Shown: positions 25,977 through 35,708 of the stretch, piece after piece | Layout: each line of letters opens with the position of its first letter | How positions within the stretch are numbered: the stretch's first letter is position 1 | Assembly (NCBI RefSeq): GCF_023701745.1 | Contig: NZ_JAJOZB010000001.1 | Location: 2,858,501-2,922,500, forward strand | DNA from: Streptomyces sp. RKAG293 | GTDB lineage: Bacteria > Actinomycetota > Actinomycetes > Streptomycetales > Streptomycetaceae | DNA: 64,000 nt | Direction: 5' to 3' | Made by a program: the position numbers and the translations under genes | The notes under the pieces: model-generated | Seen by the model: only the letters and a program-made list of their open reading frames with translations | The model's database searches: none | What the model was told of the DNA's origin: nothing

Positions 25977-27497
25977 TCAGCCCACGGCCAACCCCAGCGC
26001 CGCCGCCCGCTCGTAGAACCCCCGCGCCGCCACCGTCTCCCGGAACGGCTCCAACCGCCGCCCGAAGTCCCGGACGTATTCCACCGCCCGGGTCGACCGC
26101 ATCTCGGTCGCCTGCTGCATCGCCTCTCCCCCCAGCGCGCACGCCAGATCCACCTCCCCCAACCCCAGCCGCGCAGAGGCCAGCACCGTCCGGCAGAACA
26201 CCCGGCTCCGTGCGTACGCCGGGCCGCGCAGCTGCAGCGACCGTTCCGCGTACTGGGCCGCCGCCCGGTACTGCTGCAGATCCCGGTGGCAGTGGCCGAA
26301 CTCGTCCGCGAGCTGCGCCTCGTCGAAGAACCGTGCCCAGTACGGGACTTCGTCCCCCGCCCGCGCCGCCTCCAGCGAGCGCTCCGCGCGCGCCAGCGCG
26401 GCCGAGCAGGCCCGCATCTCACCGAGCAGCCCGTGGCCGCGCGCCTCCGCCGCGTGCAGAAGGGCCTGGACGACGGCGGGCGCGCTCGTGCCGACCCCCT
26501 GCTGCGCCACCCGCGCCAGCTGGACCGCCTCGCGCCCGTGCCCGAGGTAGACCGCCTGACGGCTCATCGTGACGAGGACGTAGCCGCCGTAGACGCGGTC
26601 GCCGGACGCCTGGGCGAGCCGTAGCGCCTGGACGAAGTAGCGCTGGGCGAGGCCGTGGGCGCCGATGTCGTAGGAGGTCCAGCCGGCCAGCCGGGTCAGG
26701 TCGGCGACCGCGCCGAACAGCCGCCGTCCGAGGGCCTCGCCGTACGTGCCGCGGAGCATCGGCTCGGCCTCGTGCTCGAGGTACCGGACGAGCGCCTGGC
26801 GGGCGTGGCCGCCGCCGTAGGTGTTGTCGAGGGACCGGAAGAGGTCGCCGACGGAGCGCAGCGCGGCGATGTCGCCCATGGTGACGCGCTGGCGGGGGAC
26901 GGCGGCGCGGGCCGGCCCGTGGCCGCCGCGCGTCTGGGCGGGGATCCGGGCCCGGCCGGCGCGCTCCGCCTCCGATCCGCCGAAACCGACCCCGACCCCG
27001 GCTCCGGCTCCGGCCCCGGTGACACCGTCCCCTGCCTTGACCCCGTGCGCCACGTGCTCGTCGGCCCGCCCGATGAGCCAGTCGCGGCTCGGCACCACCA
27101 GCCCGGCCGGTGTGAAGGCGATCTTGCGCAGCTCGGCCTGGCTACCGGTGTCTTTCCGCCACAGTCCGCTGATGATGTCGATCGCTTCCTCCGGTCCCGC
27201 GGCGAACTCCAGGCCCGCGTAGACCGGCGCGCACGCGTCGAGCCCGAGATCCTGCGCGGACAGCCGCCGCCCCAGCCGTCGCGTGAAGACCTCGGCGATG
27301 AGCGCGGGAGTGGTACCGCGCGGCTGCTGGCCGCGCAGCCAGCGCGTCACGGAGGTCTTGTCGTAGCGCAGGTCCAGGCCGTGCTCGATCCCGAGCTGGT
27401 CGACCCGGCGGGCGAGCCCCGCGTTGGAGAAGCCGGCCTCGGTGATCAGGGTGGCGAGCTGGCGGTTGGGCGAACGCTGCGGGGATCGGTCCGTCAT
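25977..27497 (-). CDS. NsdA-like HTH/TPR transcriptional regulator
   Basis: A 506-residue regulator. The N-terminus is an HTH-like domain (RQLATLITEAGFSNAGLARR, YDKTSVTRWLRGQQPRGTTP). It is followed by a variable Gly/Ala-rich linker (~150-180) and then alpha-helical TPR-like repeats to the end (DIGAHGLAQRYFVQALRLAQ, MSRQAVYLGHGREAVQLARV). This resembles the NsdA-type regulators of Streptomyces that repress sporulation and antibiotic production; the name is by overall resemblance only. A paralogue with the same plan is at 36435-37823. It is divergent from lipB. Confidence 0.78.
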   Translation of the reverse strand: MTDRSPQRSPNRQLATLITEAGFSNAGLARRVDQLGIEHGLDLRYDKTSVTRWLRGQQPRGTTPALIAEVFTRRLGRRLSAQDLGLDACAPVYAGLEFAAGPEEAIDIISGLWRKDTGSQAELRKIAFTPAGLVVPSRDWLIGRADEHVAHGVKAGDGVTGAGAGAGVGVGFGGSEAERAGRARIPAQTRGGHGPARAAVPRQRVTMGDIAALRSVGDLFRSLDNTYGGGHARQALVRYLEHEAEPMLRGTYGEALGRRLFGAVADLTRLAGWTSYDIGAHGLAQRYFVQALRLAQASGDRVYGGYVLVTMSRQAVYLGHGREAVQLARVAQQGVGTSAPAVVQALLHAAEARGHGLLGEMRACSAALARAERSLEAARAGDEVPYWARFFDEAQLADEFGHCHRDLQQYRAAAQYAERSLQLRGPAYARSRVFCRTVLASARLGLGEVDLACALGGEAMQQATEMRSTRAVEYVRDFGRRLEPFRETVAARGFYERAAALGLAVG

Positions 27498-27824
27498 CGG
27501 CTGTGCGGTCCACTTCCTTCGAAGGACTCCGGAACGGCGTGAATGTAACGGCCTGTAGTACCGCGCTCACCACCAGAGCCTCAGATTCCCCCGAATGGGT
27601 GACAGCCCACCCCATTGACTTGCAAAGCCCTATCTTCCGGTCACCGACCGTGGTAACGACGCCCACCCCGAACGGCCCCGCGCCCGCTCCCAGCCCACTC
27701 CCGGCTCACTTCCGCCCGCTCCTGGCCCGCACCCGCCCCAGCCCTCCCCCGGCCCCATGCAGGCAGCTTCCGGCCCGGTCGTACAGTTGCAGGGGCGCCA
27801 ACGAGGCGACTACGAGGAGCTGAC
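27498..27824. other. Divergent promoter region of the TPR regulator and lipB
   Basis: This 327-bp spacer holds no gene. The half next to the regulator (about 27540-27660) is the least GC-rich stretch nearby and probably carries its promoter. The half next to lipB is C-rich. No clear operator was recognised. Confidence 0.55.
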
Positions 27825-28604
27825 GTGACTGACCTGCACTTCGTCCACCTGGGCTTCGGGGCGGACGCCGTCGAATACCAGGAGGCATGGCAGGAGCAGC
27901 GCAGGGTGCACGCCGCGCGCTTCGAGGACGAGATCCCCGACACCTGCCTCCTGCTCGAACACCCGCCGGTCTACACCGCGGGCCGCCGCACCGCCGACAA
28001 TGAGCGCCCGCTGGACGGCACCCCGGTCGTCGACGTCGACCGCGGTGGCAAGATCACCTGGCACGGCCCCGGCCAGCTCGTCGGCTACCCGATCCTCAAG
28101 CTGCCGCGTCCGGTCGACGTCGTCGCGCACGTCCGGCGGCTCGAGGACGCGCTGATCCTGACCTGCGCCGAGTTCGGCCTGGAGACCACCCGCATCGAGG
28201 GCCGCAGCGGCGTCTGGGTGCTGGGCGACCCCGTCGAGCAGCGCCCGGCGGGCGGCCTGACCCTCGACTTCGACCCCCGGCTCGCCGACGACGAGTTCGA
28301 CCCGCGGCTGAACGGGCCTGAGTACGCGCCGTCCAACGCCGGCCAGCGCCGTGAGGACCGCAAGCTCGCGGCCATCGGCATCCGGGTCGCCAAGGGCGTG
28401 ACGATGCACGGCTTCGCGATCAACTGCGATCCGGACAACACCTGGTTCGACCGGATCGTGCCGTGCGGCATCCGGGACGCCGGGGTCACCTCGCTCTCCA
28501 ACGAGCTGGGCCGCGACATCTCCGTCACCGACGTCGTGCCGGTGATCGAGAAGCACCTGCGGGCGGTGCTGGAGACCGCGGAGCCGCTCCCGCGCGCCGT
28601 GTAG
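27825..28604 (+). CDS. lipB: Octanoyltransferase LipB
   Basis: A 259-residue lipoyl(octanoyl) transferase, which moves octanoate from acyl-carrier protein to the lipoyl domains of E2 and H proteins through a Cys/Lys pair. Seen are [24 protein letters not shown], the [19 protein letters not shown] signature, the Lys-containing [20 protein letters not shown] and the catalytic Cys in [13 protein letters not shown]. The start is GTG at 27825 with gagg/aggagc upstream. lipA follows on the same strand after ~235 bp, so the two-step lipoate assembly is kept together. Confidence 0.95.
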   Translation: MTDLHFVHLGFGADAVEYQEAWQEQRRVHAARFEDEIPDTCLLLEHPPVYTAGRRTADNERPLDGTPVVDVDRGGKITWHGPGQLVGYPILKLPRPVDVVAHVRRLEDALILTCAEFGLETTRIEGRSGVWVLGDPVEQRPAGGLTLDFDPRLADDEFDPRLNGPEYAPSNAGQRREDRKLAAIGIRVAKGVTMHGFAINCDPDNTWFDRIVPCGIRDAGVTSLSNELGRDISVTDVVPVIEKHLRAVLETAEPLPRAV

Positions 28605-28839
28605 GGCGGGGGCAGGGCACGACGGGCCGTTCGCGGGCTCGCGGGTCGGTGCCGGGCACGACGGTCCTCTCGGGGGCCGTGCGGGACCACTCCTGGCCTT
28701 CACCCTGACCCTCACCCCCTTGGGGGAATGCCCCCATGAGCCTGTTGGTTGGCTCTGTTCGTATAGGTACAAACAACGGGCGTACCCTGGGGTTCGCCGA
28801 AGATTCGAAGACACGCTGGTGGAAGGGGAGTACCGGACG

Positions 28840-29829
28840 ATGTCCGCTGTCGCACCCGACGGACGCAAGATGCTGCGCCTGGAAGTCCGGAACGCTCAGA
28901 CCCCCATCGAGCGCAAACCCGAGTGGATCAAGACCCGGGCGAAGATGGGCCCCGAGTACACGAAGATGCAGGCGCTCGTGAAGAGCGAAGGCCTGCACAC
29001 CGTGTGCCAGGAGGCCGGCTGCCCCAACATCTACGAATGCTGGGAGGACCGCGAGGCCACCTTCCTCATCGGCGGCGACCAGTGCACCCGGCGCTGTGAC
29101 TTCTGCCAGATCGACACCGGCAAGCCGGCCGCGCTGGACCTCGACGAGCCGCGCCGTGTCGGCGAGTCCGTCGTGACCATGAACCTGAACTACGCCACGA
29201 TCACCGGCGTCGCCCGCGACGACCTGGAGGACGGCGGCGCCTGGCTCTACGCGGAGACCGTCCGCCAGATCCACGCGCAGACCGCCGAGCGGGCCGAGGG
29301 CTTCACCAAGGTCGAGCTGCTGATCCCGGACTTCAACGCGGTCCCCGAGCAGCTCGCCGAGGTCTTCTCGTCCCGGCCCGAGGTGCTCGCGCACAACGTC
29401 GAGACCGTGCCGCGCATCTTCAAGCGGATCCGCCCCGGCTTCCGTTACGAGCGCTCCCTGGAAGTGATCACCAAGGCTCGCGAGGCCGGGCTGGTCACCA
29501 AGTCCAACCTGATCCTGGGCATGGGCGAGGAGCGCGAAGAGGTCAGCCAGGCGCTGCGGGACCTGCACAACGCCGGCTGCGAGCTGATCACCATCACGCA
29601 GTACCTGCGGCCCTCGCCGCGGCACCACCCCGTCGAGCGCTGGGTGAAGCCGCACGAGTTCGTGGAGCTCAAGGACGAGGCCGACCAGATCGGCTACGCC
29701 GGCGTCATGTCCGGGCCGCTGGTCCGTTCGTCGTATCGTGCCGGCCGGCTCTTCCAGCAGGCGATGGACCGCCGCCGGGAGACGGGCGAGCAGTCGGGCG
29801 AGCAGCCGGTGGCGGCACAGTCCGTGTGA
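28840..29829 (+). CDS. lipA: Lipoyl synthase LipA
   Basis: A 329-residue radical-SAM enzyme that inserts two sulfurs into protein-bound octanoyl groups. The auxiliary [4Fe-4S] cluster ligands are Cys56, Cys61 and Cys67 ([12 protein letters not shown]). The radical-SAM CxxxCxxC is Cys82/86/89 (CTRRCDFC). The C-terminal RSSY serine motif is present (LVRSSYRAG). Products are the lipoyl domains of SucB and related proteins. The ATG at 28840 has ggaaggggag upstream. Nothing is truncated. Confidence 0.97.
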   Translation: MSAVAPDGRKMLRLEVRNAQTPIERKPEWIKTRAKMGPEYTKMQALVKSEGLHTVCQEAGCPNIYECWEDREATFLIGGDQCTRRCDFCQIDTGKPAALDLDEPRRVGESVVTMNLNYATITGVARDDLEDGGAWLYAETVRQIHAQTAERAEGFTKVELLIPDFNAVPEQLAEVFSSRPEVLAHNVETVPRIFKRIRPGFRYERSLEVITKAREAGLVTKSNLILGMGEEREEVSQALRDLHNAGCELITITQYLRPSPRHHPVERWVKPHEFVELKDEADQIGYAGVMSGPLVRSSYRAGRLFQQAMDRRRETGEQSGEQPVAAQSV

Positions 29830-30032
29830 GACCCCTCACGGTGACGCGGTGCGGCCACGCACCGCGTCACCACCTCCCGCCAGGCATGCGGCGCGGCGAA
29901 GCGGAATCAGGGTCGCGGCAAGGTTTCATGCGAGATTGACCGTGCGGTCACCGGCTGGTAACACAATGTGGCGAGCCTGGTTCACGCACACCCATGCGAT
30001 TGCGATTCCGAGGCGTCCTGAGGGGGACCCCC

Positions 30033-30275
30033 ATGCAGGTCGAGTCCGCACAACTCCGCCAGAGCACCCTCCACCCCACAGTCACCGTCACCGGAGCCCT
30101 GCGCGCCATGGAGGCACTGCTGCTGGGCGGGGGCCAGCAGACCGCCCGTCGCAACGCCTGGTCGGCCGTGGTCGAGGACCGCCGCCGGGCCAAGGACCGG
30201 CGTGAGGTGCAGCACGTGATCGAGGCGCTGAACGCGCCCACCGCCGGCCGTAACACGGGGCCGGATTCCTTCTGA
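30033..30275 (+). CDS. Small conserved hypothetical protein
   Basis: An 80-residue protein starting MQVESAQLRQSTLHPTVT and containing GALRAMEALLLGGGQQTARR and a basic EDRRRAKDRREVQHVIEAL helix. It has no signal or membrane span. I do not recognise a named family, but coding character and a tgaggggg ribosome-binding site support it. An earlier in-frame ATG at 29994 lacks one. It lies between lipA and the DUF4191 gene on the same strand. Confidence 0.6.
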   Translation: MQVESAQLRQSTLHPTVTVTGALRAMEALLLGGGQQTARRNAWSAVVEDRRRAKDRREVQHVIEALNAPTAGRNTGPDSF

Positions 30276-30290
30276 GCACTGGTCCCGACT

Positions 30291-30372
30291 CCTTCCGAGC
30301 ACAGGCTGAGCGCTGGGCTCCGCTCCTTCCGAGCGCAGGCTGAGCGCTGGGCTCCGCTCCCTCCGAGCACAG
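30291..30372. repeat. 34-bp tandem repeats
   Basis: Units begin at 30291, 30325 and 30359 (the last partial), each ccttccgagc followed by acaggctgagcgctgggctc or a near copy. The array fills the spacer between the small hypothetical gene and the DUF4191 gene. Confidence 0.8.
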
Positions 30373-30457
30373 CACCGGCTTCCCCCTGACGGGGGTACCG
30401 GCGCCTTGGGGGCCACCGATGCGCCCACCGGCGCGCGGGCCACGTATCCTGTGCCGC

Positions 30458-31138
30458 ATGGCGAGGAAGGAAACATCCGAGAACCCTGGGCGGCTTCAGC
30501 AGATCGCTCAGACCTACAAGATGACCAGGCGGGCCGACTCCAAGGTCGGGCTCGTCGTTGCGGCTGTGGGAATCGTCACCTTCGGTGTCGTCCTCGCCCT
30601 CGGCTTCTTGATCGACCACCCCATCTACGCGGGCATCCTGGGCTTGCTGTTCGCGTTCCTCGCGATGGCGATCGTCTTCGGCCGCCGGGCCGAGAAGGCC
30701 GCCTTCGGGCAGCTCGAAGGCCAGCCGGGTGCCGCCGCGGCGGTGCTGGACAACGTGGGCCGCGGCTGGACCGTGACCCCGGCGGTCGCGATGAACAAGA
30801 GCCAGGACGTGGTGCACCGTGCGGTCGGCAAGGCCGGCGTGGTGCTGGTCGGCGAGGGCAACCCGAACCGGGTGAAGGCCCTGCTGGCCGCCGAGAAGAA
30901 GAAGGTGGCGCGCGTCGTGTTCGACGTGCCGATCACCGACCTCATCGTCGGCAACGAAGAGGGCCAGATCCCGCTCAAGAAGGTCCGTACGACGCTGCTC
31001 AAGCTGCCGCGCGTGCTGGCGGGCCCGAAGGTCACCGAGGTCAACGACCGTCTGCGGTCGCTCGGCACCCTCATGAGCAACATGCCGATCCCGAAGGGTC
31101 CGATGCCGAAGGGCATGCGGATGCCGAAGGGCCGCTGA
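30458..31138 (+). CDS. DUF4191 membrane protein
   Basis: A 226-residue protein of the actinobacterial DUF4191 family. A cytosolic N-terminus (QQIAQTYKMTRRADSKVGL) is followed by two transmembrane helices (about residues 32-50 and 55-75). A soluble part with FGQLEGQPGAAAAVLDNVGRG, WTVTPAVAMNKSQDVVHRA and KKKVARVVFDVPITD follows. The C-terminus is a repetitive Met/Pro/Lys tail. Function is unknown; the family is usually found near lipA, as here. A bidirectional terminator follows. Confidence 0.87.
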   Translation: MARKETSENPGRLQQIAQTYKMTRRADSKVGLVVAAVGIVTFGVVLALGFLIDHPIYAGILGLLFAFLAMAIVFGRRAEKAAFGQLEGQPGAAAAVLDNVGRGWTVTPAVAMNKSQDVVHRAVGKAGVVLVGEGNPNRVKALLAAEKKKVARVVFDVPITDLIVGNEEGQIPLKKVRTTLLKLPRVLAGPKVTEVNDRLRSLGTLMSNMPIPKGPMPKGMRMPKGR

Positions 31139-31156
31139 ACCCCGAACACCGACCAC

Positions 31157-31213
31157 AACGCCCTCGTGGGCCGGGCGAGCCGAATGCGGCTCGGCCAGGC
31201 CCACGAGGGCGTT
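31157..31213. terminator. Bidirectional terminator between DUF4191 and RDD genes
   Basis: A 16-bp perfect outer stem (aacgccctcgtgggcc, 31157-31172, with 31198-31213) encloses a second stem gagccg-aatg-cggctc. It starts 19 bases after the DUF4191 stop and can also serve the convergent RDD gene. Confidence 0.85.
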
Positions 31214-31258
31214 CACGTTGTCGGGGGGTCGTCGCCGACGGTTGTGGGGCCCGGCCTT

Positions 31259-31360
31259 CGGCCTTACGTCGGCCAGGGCCTTCAGTCAGCCCGGGCCTTC
31301 TGCCAGCCCGGGCCTTCCGTCGGGCAGGGCCTTCGGTCGGGCAGGGCCTTCTACCGGCTA
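31259..31360. repeat. 17-bp tandem repeats ending in the RDD stop codon
   Basis: About six units of 17 bp share the core gggccttc followed by a variable 9 bases. The five clearest start at 31276, 31293, 31310, 31327 and 31344. The last unit contains the stop codon of the RDD gene. Confidence 0.8.
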
Positions 31361-31825
31361 GATCCGGACCTGGACGGCCTGCGCCGCCTTGTCGTGCAGC
31401 CCGCGGCCGTCGCGGTCCCACACCAGCGCCGGGATCACCAGCAGCAGCAGGACCGTACGGAGCACCACCGGGCCGATGCGGAGCCGCCCGCCGTCGACCC
31501 GGACCACCCGCAGGCCGAGCAGCCGCTTACCGGGCGTGCTTCCGACGCTGCCGAGGGTCACGACGCTCAGGGCTCCGAAGAGGGCCAGCGTCCAGGGATT
31601 GGACCCCTGGACGTCACGATGCGCGATCAAGCCGTATGCGATCACCAGACACAGGATCCAGTCGATGAACACCGCCGCGAACCGCCGGCCGACGGTGGCC
31701 AGCGAGCCCGGCCCGTCCTTCGGCAGCCCCAGCCGTTCACCCCGGTAGCCGAAATCCGTGCCCATCTGCTCGGCGGCCGCGCGCGGTCCCGAGAGCCACG
31801 ACCCGAGTGCATCCCTGTTGTCCAC
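31358..31825 (-). CDS. RDD-family membrane protein
   Basis: A 155-residue protein with the RDD domain. Seen are the Arg-containing ATVGRRFAAVFIDWILCLVI span and the STPGKRLLGLRVVRVDGGRL loop before VVLRTVLLLLVIPALVWDRD. A conserved DGRGLHDKAA ends the domain. It has about three membrane spans. RDD proteins are implicated in small-solute or ion traffic, but the role here is unknown. It is divergent from glnA across a 213-bp promoter region. Confidence 0.9.
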   Translation of the reverse strand: MDNRDALGSWLSGPRAAAEQMGTDFGYRGERLGLPKDGPGSLATVGRRFAAVFIDWILCLVIAYGLIAHRDVQGSNPWTLALFGALSVVTLGSVGSTPGKRLLGLRVVRVDGGRLRIGPVVLRTVLLLLVIPALVWDRDGRGLHDKAAQAVQVRI

Positions 31826-31903
31826 CCGTCCACCGTACTGTGCCGCCCCGGGTCACCCGTACGGTGCCTTCGCCGCCCGCGCGCGCCGCCTACGACCTAG
31901 CGG

Positions 31904-31941
31904 TTAACCTCGTCGAAACAAATGGGTCATGCTTGGGAAAT
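31904..31941 (+). promoter_or_regulatory. GlnR operator in front of glnA
   Basis: Four half-sites at exact 11-bp spacing fit the actinobacterial GlnR pattern gTnAc-n6-GaAAc-n6-gTnAc-n6-GaAAc: ttaac (31904-31908), gaaac (31915-31919), gtcat (31926-31930) and gaaat (31937-31941). The site ends 97 bp before the glnA start. GlnR is the known nitrogen regulator of glnA in Streptomyces. The match is by eye. Confidence 0.75.
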
Positions 31942-32038
31942 CCCCGATCCCTATGGTCGGGGCCAGCGTGCGCCATCGCACTGGCCGCGCCTCGTGTTGC
32001 CATCCCGGACTCTTCGAGCCGGGTCTAGGAGGAGTTGG

Positions 32039-33448
32039 ATGTTCCAGAACGCCGACGACGTCAAGAAGTTCATCGCGGACGAGGACGTCAAGTTCGTAGA
32101 CGTCCGCTTCTGTGACCTGCCCGGAGTCATGCAGCACTTCACGGTCCCGGTCAGTACCTTCGACCCGACCGAGACGCTGATGTTCGACGGGTCGTCGATC
32201 CGCGGCTTCCAGGCCATCCACGAGTCCGACATGGCGCTCGTCCCCGACCTCACCACGTCGCGCCTGGACGCGTTCCGCAAGGACAAGACGCTCAACATCA
32301 ACTTCTTCATCCACGACCCGATCACCGGCGAGCAGTACAGCCGTGACCCGCGGAACGTGGCGAAGAAGGCCGAGGCCTACCTCGCGTCGTCCGGCATCGC
32401 CGACACCGCGTACTTCGGCCCCGAGGCCGAGTTCTACGTGTTCGACAGCGTGCGCTTCGCGACCAACGCCAACGAGTCGTACTACCACATCGACTCCGAG
32501 GCCGGCGCGTGGAACACGGGCTCCGAGGACAACAACCGCGGCTACAAGGTCCGCTACAAGGGCGGGTACTTCCCGATCCCGCCGGTGGACCACTTCGCCG
32601 ACCTCCGTGCCGAGATCTCCCTGGAGCTGGAAGCGTCCGGCCTGCAGGTCGAGCGCCAGCACCACGAGGTGGGCACGGCCGGCCAGGCCGAGATCAACTA
32701 CAAGTTCAACACGCTGCTCGCAGCGGCCGACGACCTCATGCTCTTCAAGTACATCGTGAAGAACGTCGCCTGGCGCAACAACAAGACCGCGACCTTCATG
32801 CCGAAGCCGATCTTCGGCGACAACGGCTCGGGCATGCACGTGCACCAGTCGCTGTGGACGGACGGCGTGCCGCTGTTCTACGACGAGCAGGGCTACGCGG
32901 GCCTCTCGGACACCGCCCGCTACTACATCGGCGGCATCCTCAAGCACGCCCCGTCGCTGCTCGCCTTCACCAACCCGACGGTGAACTCGTACCACCGTCT
33001 GGTGCCCGGCTTCGAGGCCCCGGTCAACCTGGTCTACTCCCAGCGCAACCGGTCCGCCGCGATCCGCATCCCGATCACGGGCGCCAACCCGAAGGCCAAG
33101 CGCATCGAGTTCCGCGCGCCGGACCCGTCGTCCAACCCGTACCTGGCCTTCTCGGCGCTCTTGATGGCCGGCCTCGACGGCATCAAGAACAAGATCGAGC
33201 CGGCCGAGCCGGTCGACAAGGACCTCTACGAGCTCGCCCCCGAAGAGCACGCGAGCGTCCCCCAGGTCCCGACCTCGCTCCCGGCCGTCCTCGAAGCCCT
33301 CGAGAACGACCACGAGTACCTGATGGCCGGCGGTGTCTTCACCAACGACCTGATCGAGACCTGGATCGACTACAAGCGCACCCAGGAAATCGCCCCCATC
33401 GCCCTCCGCCCGCACCCGCACGAGTTCGAGATGTACTTCGACCTCTAA
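32039..33448 (+). CDS. glnA: Glutamine synthetase type I
   Basis: A 469-residue dodecameric GSI, which makes glutamine from glutamate, ammonia and ATP. Seen are [13 protein letters not shown], the [11 protein letters not shown] latch, the ligand-rich [11 protein letters not shown], the ATP-site [16 protein letters not shown] and the glutamate-site [17 protein letters not shown]. Tyr397 in [11 protein letters not shown] is at the classical adenylylation position, so GlnE control is likely. The start at 32039 has aggagg upstream. A GlnR box precedes it. The final 17 bases recur at 40614-40630. Confidence 0.98.
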   Translation: MFQNADDVKKFIADEDVKFVDVRFCDLPGVMQHFTVPVSTFDPTETLMFDGSSIRGFQAIHESDMALVPDLTTSRLDAFRKDKTLNINFFIHDPITGEQYSRDPRNVAKKAEAYLASSGIADTAYFGPEAEFYVFDSVRFATNANESYYHIDSEAGAWNTGSEDNNRGYKVRYKGGYFPIPPVDHFADLRAEISLELEASGLQVERQHHEVGTAGQAEINYKFNTLLAAADDLMLFKYIVKNVAWRNNKTATFMPKPIFGDNGSGMHVHQSLWTDGVPLFYDEQGYAGLSDTARYYIGGILKHAPSLLAFTNPTVNSYHRLVPGFEAPVNLVYSQRNRSAAIRIPITGANPKAKRIEFRAPDPSSNPYLAFSALLMAGLDGIKNKIEPAEPVDKDLYELAPEEHASVPQVPTSLPAVLEALENDHEYLMAGGVFTNDLIETWIDYKRTQEIAPIALRPHPHEFEMYFDL

Positions 33449-33475
33449 GACCTGCGGTCGGCCAACCAGGCGCGA
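33432..33475 (+). repeat. glnA 3'-end repeat, copy 1
   Basis: The last 17 bases of glnA (tgtacttcgacctctaa) and a 22-base stretch shortly after it (ggtcggccaaccaggcgcgatc, 33457-33478, three mismatches to the other copy) recur at 40614-40652. This has the form of an attachment-site duplication at the 3' end of a conserved gene. Confidence 0.65.
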
Positions 33476-33526
33476 TCCCCCCAGAGGCCCCCTGACCTGC
33501 GGAAACAGTCCCCATCAGTTTCCACT

Positions 33527-33650
33527 GATCACGACCTCTTCCCACCCCCAGGTGCACCCCTGGTGCACTGAAGGGTGGAACGCCTGACGAAGAGTCAGAA
33601 GCATTGACTGAGCCCTGGTGCTCTCCGCGAGGAGGGCGCCAGGGCTCAGT
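33527..33650 (+). repeat. Flank repeat plus hairpin repeat, copy A
   Basis: 33527-33594 is an imperfect repeat of 42226-42292 and contains a gtgcac inverted repeat. It ends in ctgacgaagagtcaga (33584-33599). The palindrome 33607-33650 follows (20-base arms, loop gcga, two G-T pairs), starting actgagccctgg. It may be the glnA terminator. The rest of 33449-33839 has no gene. Confidence 0.75.
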
Positions 33651-33839
33651 GCTGTGCGCGAAGTGCTCTCCCCGACGAGGCGCCATATCGGCCGGGCCTT
33701 GGCACACCTCCGCGATGATCTCAACTTCACCTCCGACGAGCGGCGGCGCTGGAACGACCTCCATGGCAAAGCCCCGTACGTTCCTGCAACTGTGACTTCC
33801 ACCACGGCGGACATGATCTTGTCATGGTGAGATCACCGG

Positions 33840-34834
33840 ATGCTCGGTTTCCTCATTCGTCTCCTGCCGTTCTGGGTCCGCGAACCGCTACTCATCGCGA
33901 TCGGGTCCGTTCTCGGCGTACGCATCATGTATCTCGCCGTCACCGATCACGACCGCGTTGCGGCTGGTCTCGGCGTGGTGTTCCTCGTGTTCACCGCGAT
34001 ACGCGTCTCTGTGGTGATCCGTGCCTTGCGCCTACGCCGGCATCTGAGTCCGGCGGCTCCCGTACAGGGGGTGGCGGTCGAAGGTACCGCCCACGCCCAG
34101 GCTGGAGCTGGGCCGCGTCCCGGCCCGAACGCTCCGCAGAAGGGGCCCAACGCGTGGGGCCAGGCCATCGCGGCCGTGGCCGTGGTCGGGGCACTCGGCG
34201 CCGCGCTGTGGGTTGGCCCACGCGTACTGCCCTCCGATGACGGCACGCGGTCCCGGGCCGCCTCGTGTGCGGACGGAGAGAAAGAGGAGCTGCCGACGGC
34301 ATACCGGGCCACGCCCCGGCCGATGACAGGTGACGAGCTGTGCGAGGCGCTCAATCGGCCCGACCTGGCCCAGCTGCTCGGTACACCTGGAGAGGTCGTG
34401 ACCACGGCTTCCGGTAGCAACAACGTCTCTCCCAACAGGAAGGTCGCCCAGCCGGAGGCCGAGGTCAGGTTCGGCACGTACACCGTGAACGTCTCGGCCG
34501 CCTACAACGAGCTGTCGACCGCCCAGTACGTGCAGCTGATGAAGTTCGGCGGCGAGCAGGACATCAAGACGCTCACGGTTCTTGGCCGGCCCGCGGTCTT
34601 GTACTCGGACCACACCATGCAGTTCGAGCTCAGTTTCGGCAGTGGCAAATCCAGCGGACCCGTCACACAAGGCCCCCGTCCAGGAATCTGGCCGTGGCCC
34701 TCGACCGGACGGACCGAGGCGGCTACTGCGAAGTCACCGTGTGGAGCAAGTCCGGCGCTCTCCCCGACGACCGCGCTCTCCTCGGCATCGCCGAGAAGGT
34801 TCTTCCGACGCTCCCCGGATGGACTGTCCGGTGA
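33840..34834 (+). pseudogene. DUF6215-like membrane protein, frameshifted
   Basis: The first ~280 codons (from 33840) encode two N-terminal hydrophobic spans, a Pro/Ala linker with QKGPNAWGQAIAAVAVVG (third span) and the extracellular PMTGDELCEALNRPDLAQLL domain of a Streptomyces DUF6215-type protein. At the run of five C near 34676 the frame breaks. The expected C-terminus (RNLAVALDRTDRGGY ... LLGIAEKVLPTLPG) continues in the -1 frame to a TGA at 34832-34834. One missing C restores the full protein (~330 residues). This is either a real mutation or a sequencing error. Confidence 0.75.
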
Positions 34835-35324
34835 GACGCCGAAAGTCCTTCGCGGGAAGCAGGCACAAGGAGCCGGCGGCAGCGTGGCCATCCTGAACGG
34901 ACCTGTCGACACGTTGTCCGTGGAGCTGGATCGAGCTGTCCACGGAAGAGGAAGTACCGGTGTCCCCTCACAGGGGGTGCAGCGGCATCCCAGCACGATC
35001 CCAGCACGGTAGAGGTGAGCAGGGGTGACGAGGGGTCAGCTATCTCGCCACCATCCCGGCACGGGAAAAAGCCAGGGGCCCGACTCCGGAGAGAGCGACG
35101 TGGTGGCATTACGCCCGGTACACGTTGAAGCAGAATGTCTGCCTGCCGATCCCGACCCGCGACGGAACGCCCCATACGCTCTTGAGCAGGCAATTCATGG
35201 TTGGCCTACGACGGCATGCGACGGCCGCAATCGGGTGTCCTGCGGACTCCTTGCGGACTGGCCGGGTGTGCCAGGCCAGAGAATTCCATGGCACACCGGC
35301 GGGACCTGCGACGAGAATGCACAG
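34835..35324. other. Spacer without a recognisable gene
   Basis: This 490-bp stretch contains short direct repeats (catcccagcacg / gatcccagcacgg) and no open frame with coding character. It may be the remnant of deleted genes in the accessory region. Confidence 0.5.
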
Positions 35325-35708
35325 GTGAGCGACTCCTACCCCTGTCCCTGCTGCGGGCACCGCGTGCTCGACGACATGCCCGGCTCCTACGAGATCTGCC
35401 CTGTCTGCTTCTGGGAGGACGACGGGGTCCAGTTCCGCTGGCCGACCATGGGCGGAGCGAACAAGGTCTCCTTGATCGAGGCTCAGCTCAACTACCAGGA
35501 ATTCGGTGCCTGCGACCAGCACGGCCGGCAGTACGCACGCCCTCCGGCCGAGGACGAGCCGCTCGACCCCGCCTGGCGCCCCATCGATCTGACGCGTGAC
35601 TCCTTCGAGGACTGGGACGCTGCCGAACGCACCCCGTGGCCCGACGATCGGTCGGTGCTCTGCTGGTGGCTCCCCACGTTCTGGCGTCGCGACCGCTCCG
35701 CGTCATGA
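35325..35708 (+). CDS. CPCC-family cysteine-rich protein
   Basis: A 127-residue cytosolic protein with the CPCC zinc-ribbon-like domain: YPCPCCGHRVLDDMPGSYEI followed by CPVCFWEDDGVQFRWP, then GGANKVSLIEAQLNYQEFGA. Four Cys in two CxxC pairs probably bind zinc. CPCC proteins are often found in toxin-immunity and accessory clusters, but no partner is seen. The start is GTG at 35325 (SDSYPCP). Its 3' end lies tail-to-tail against an asparagine-synthetase fragment on the other strand. Confidence 0.85.
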   Translation: MSDSYPCPCCGHRVLDDMPGSYEICPVCFWEDDGVQFRWPTMGGANKVSLIEAQLNYQEFGACDQHGRQYARPPAEDEPLDPAWRPIDLTRDSFEDWDAAERTPWPDDRSVLCWWLPTFWRRDRSAS

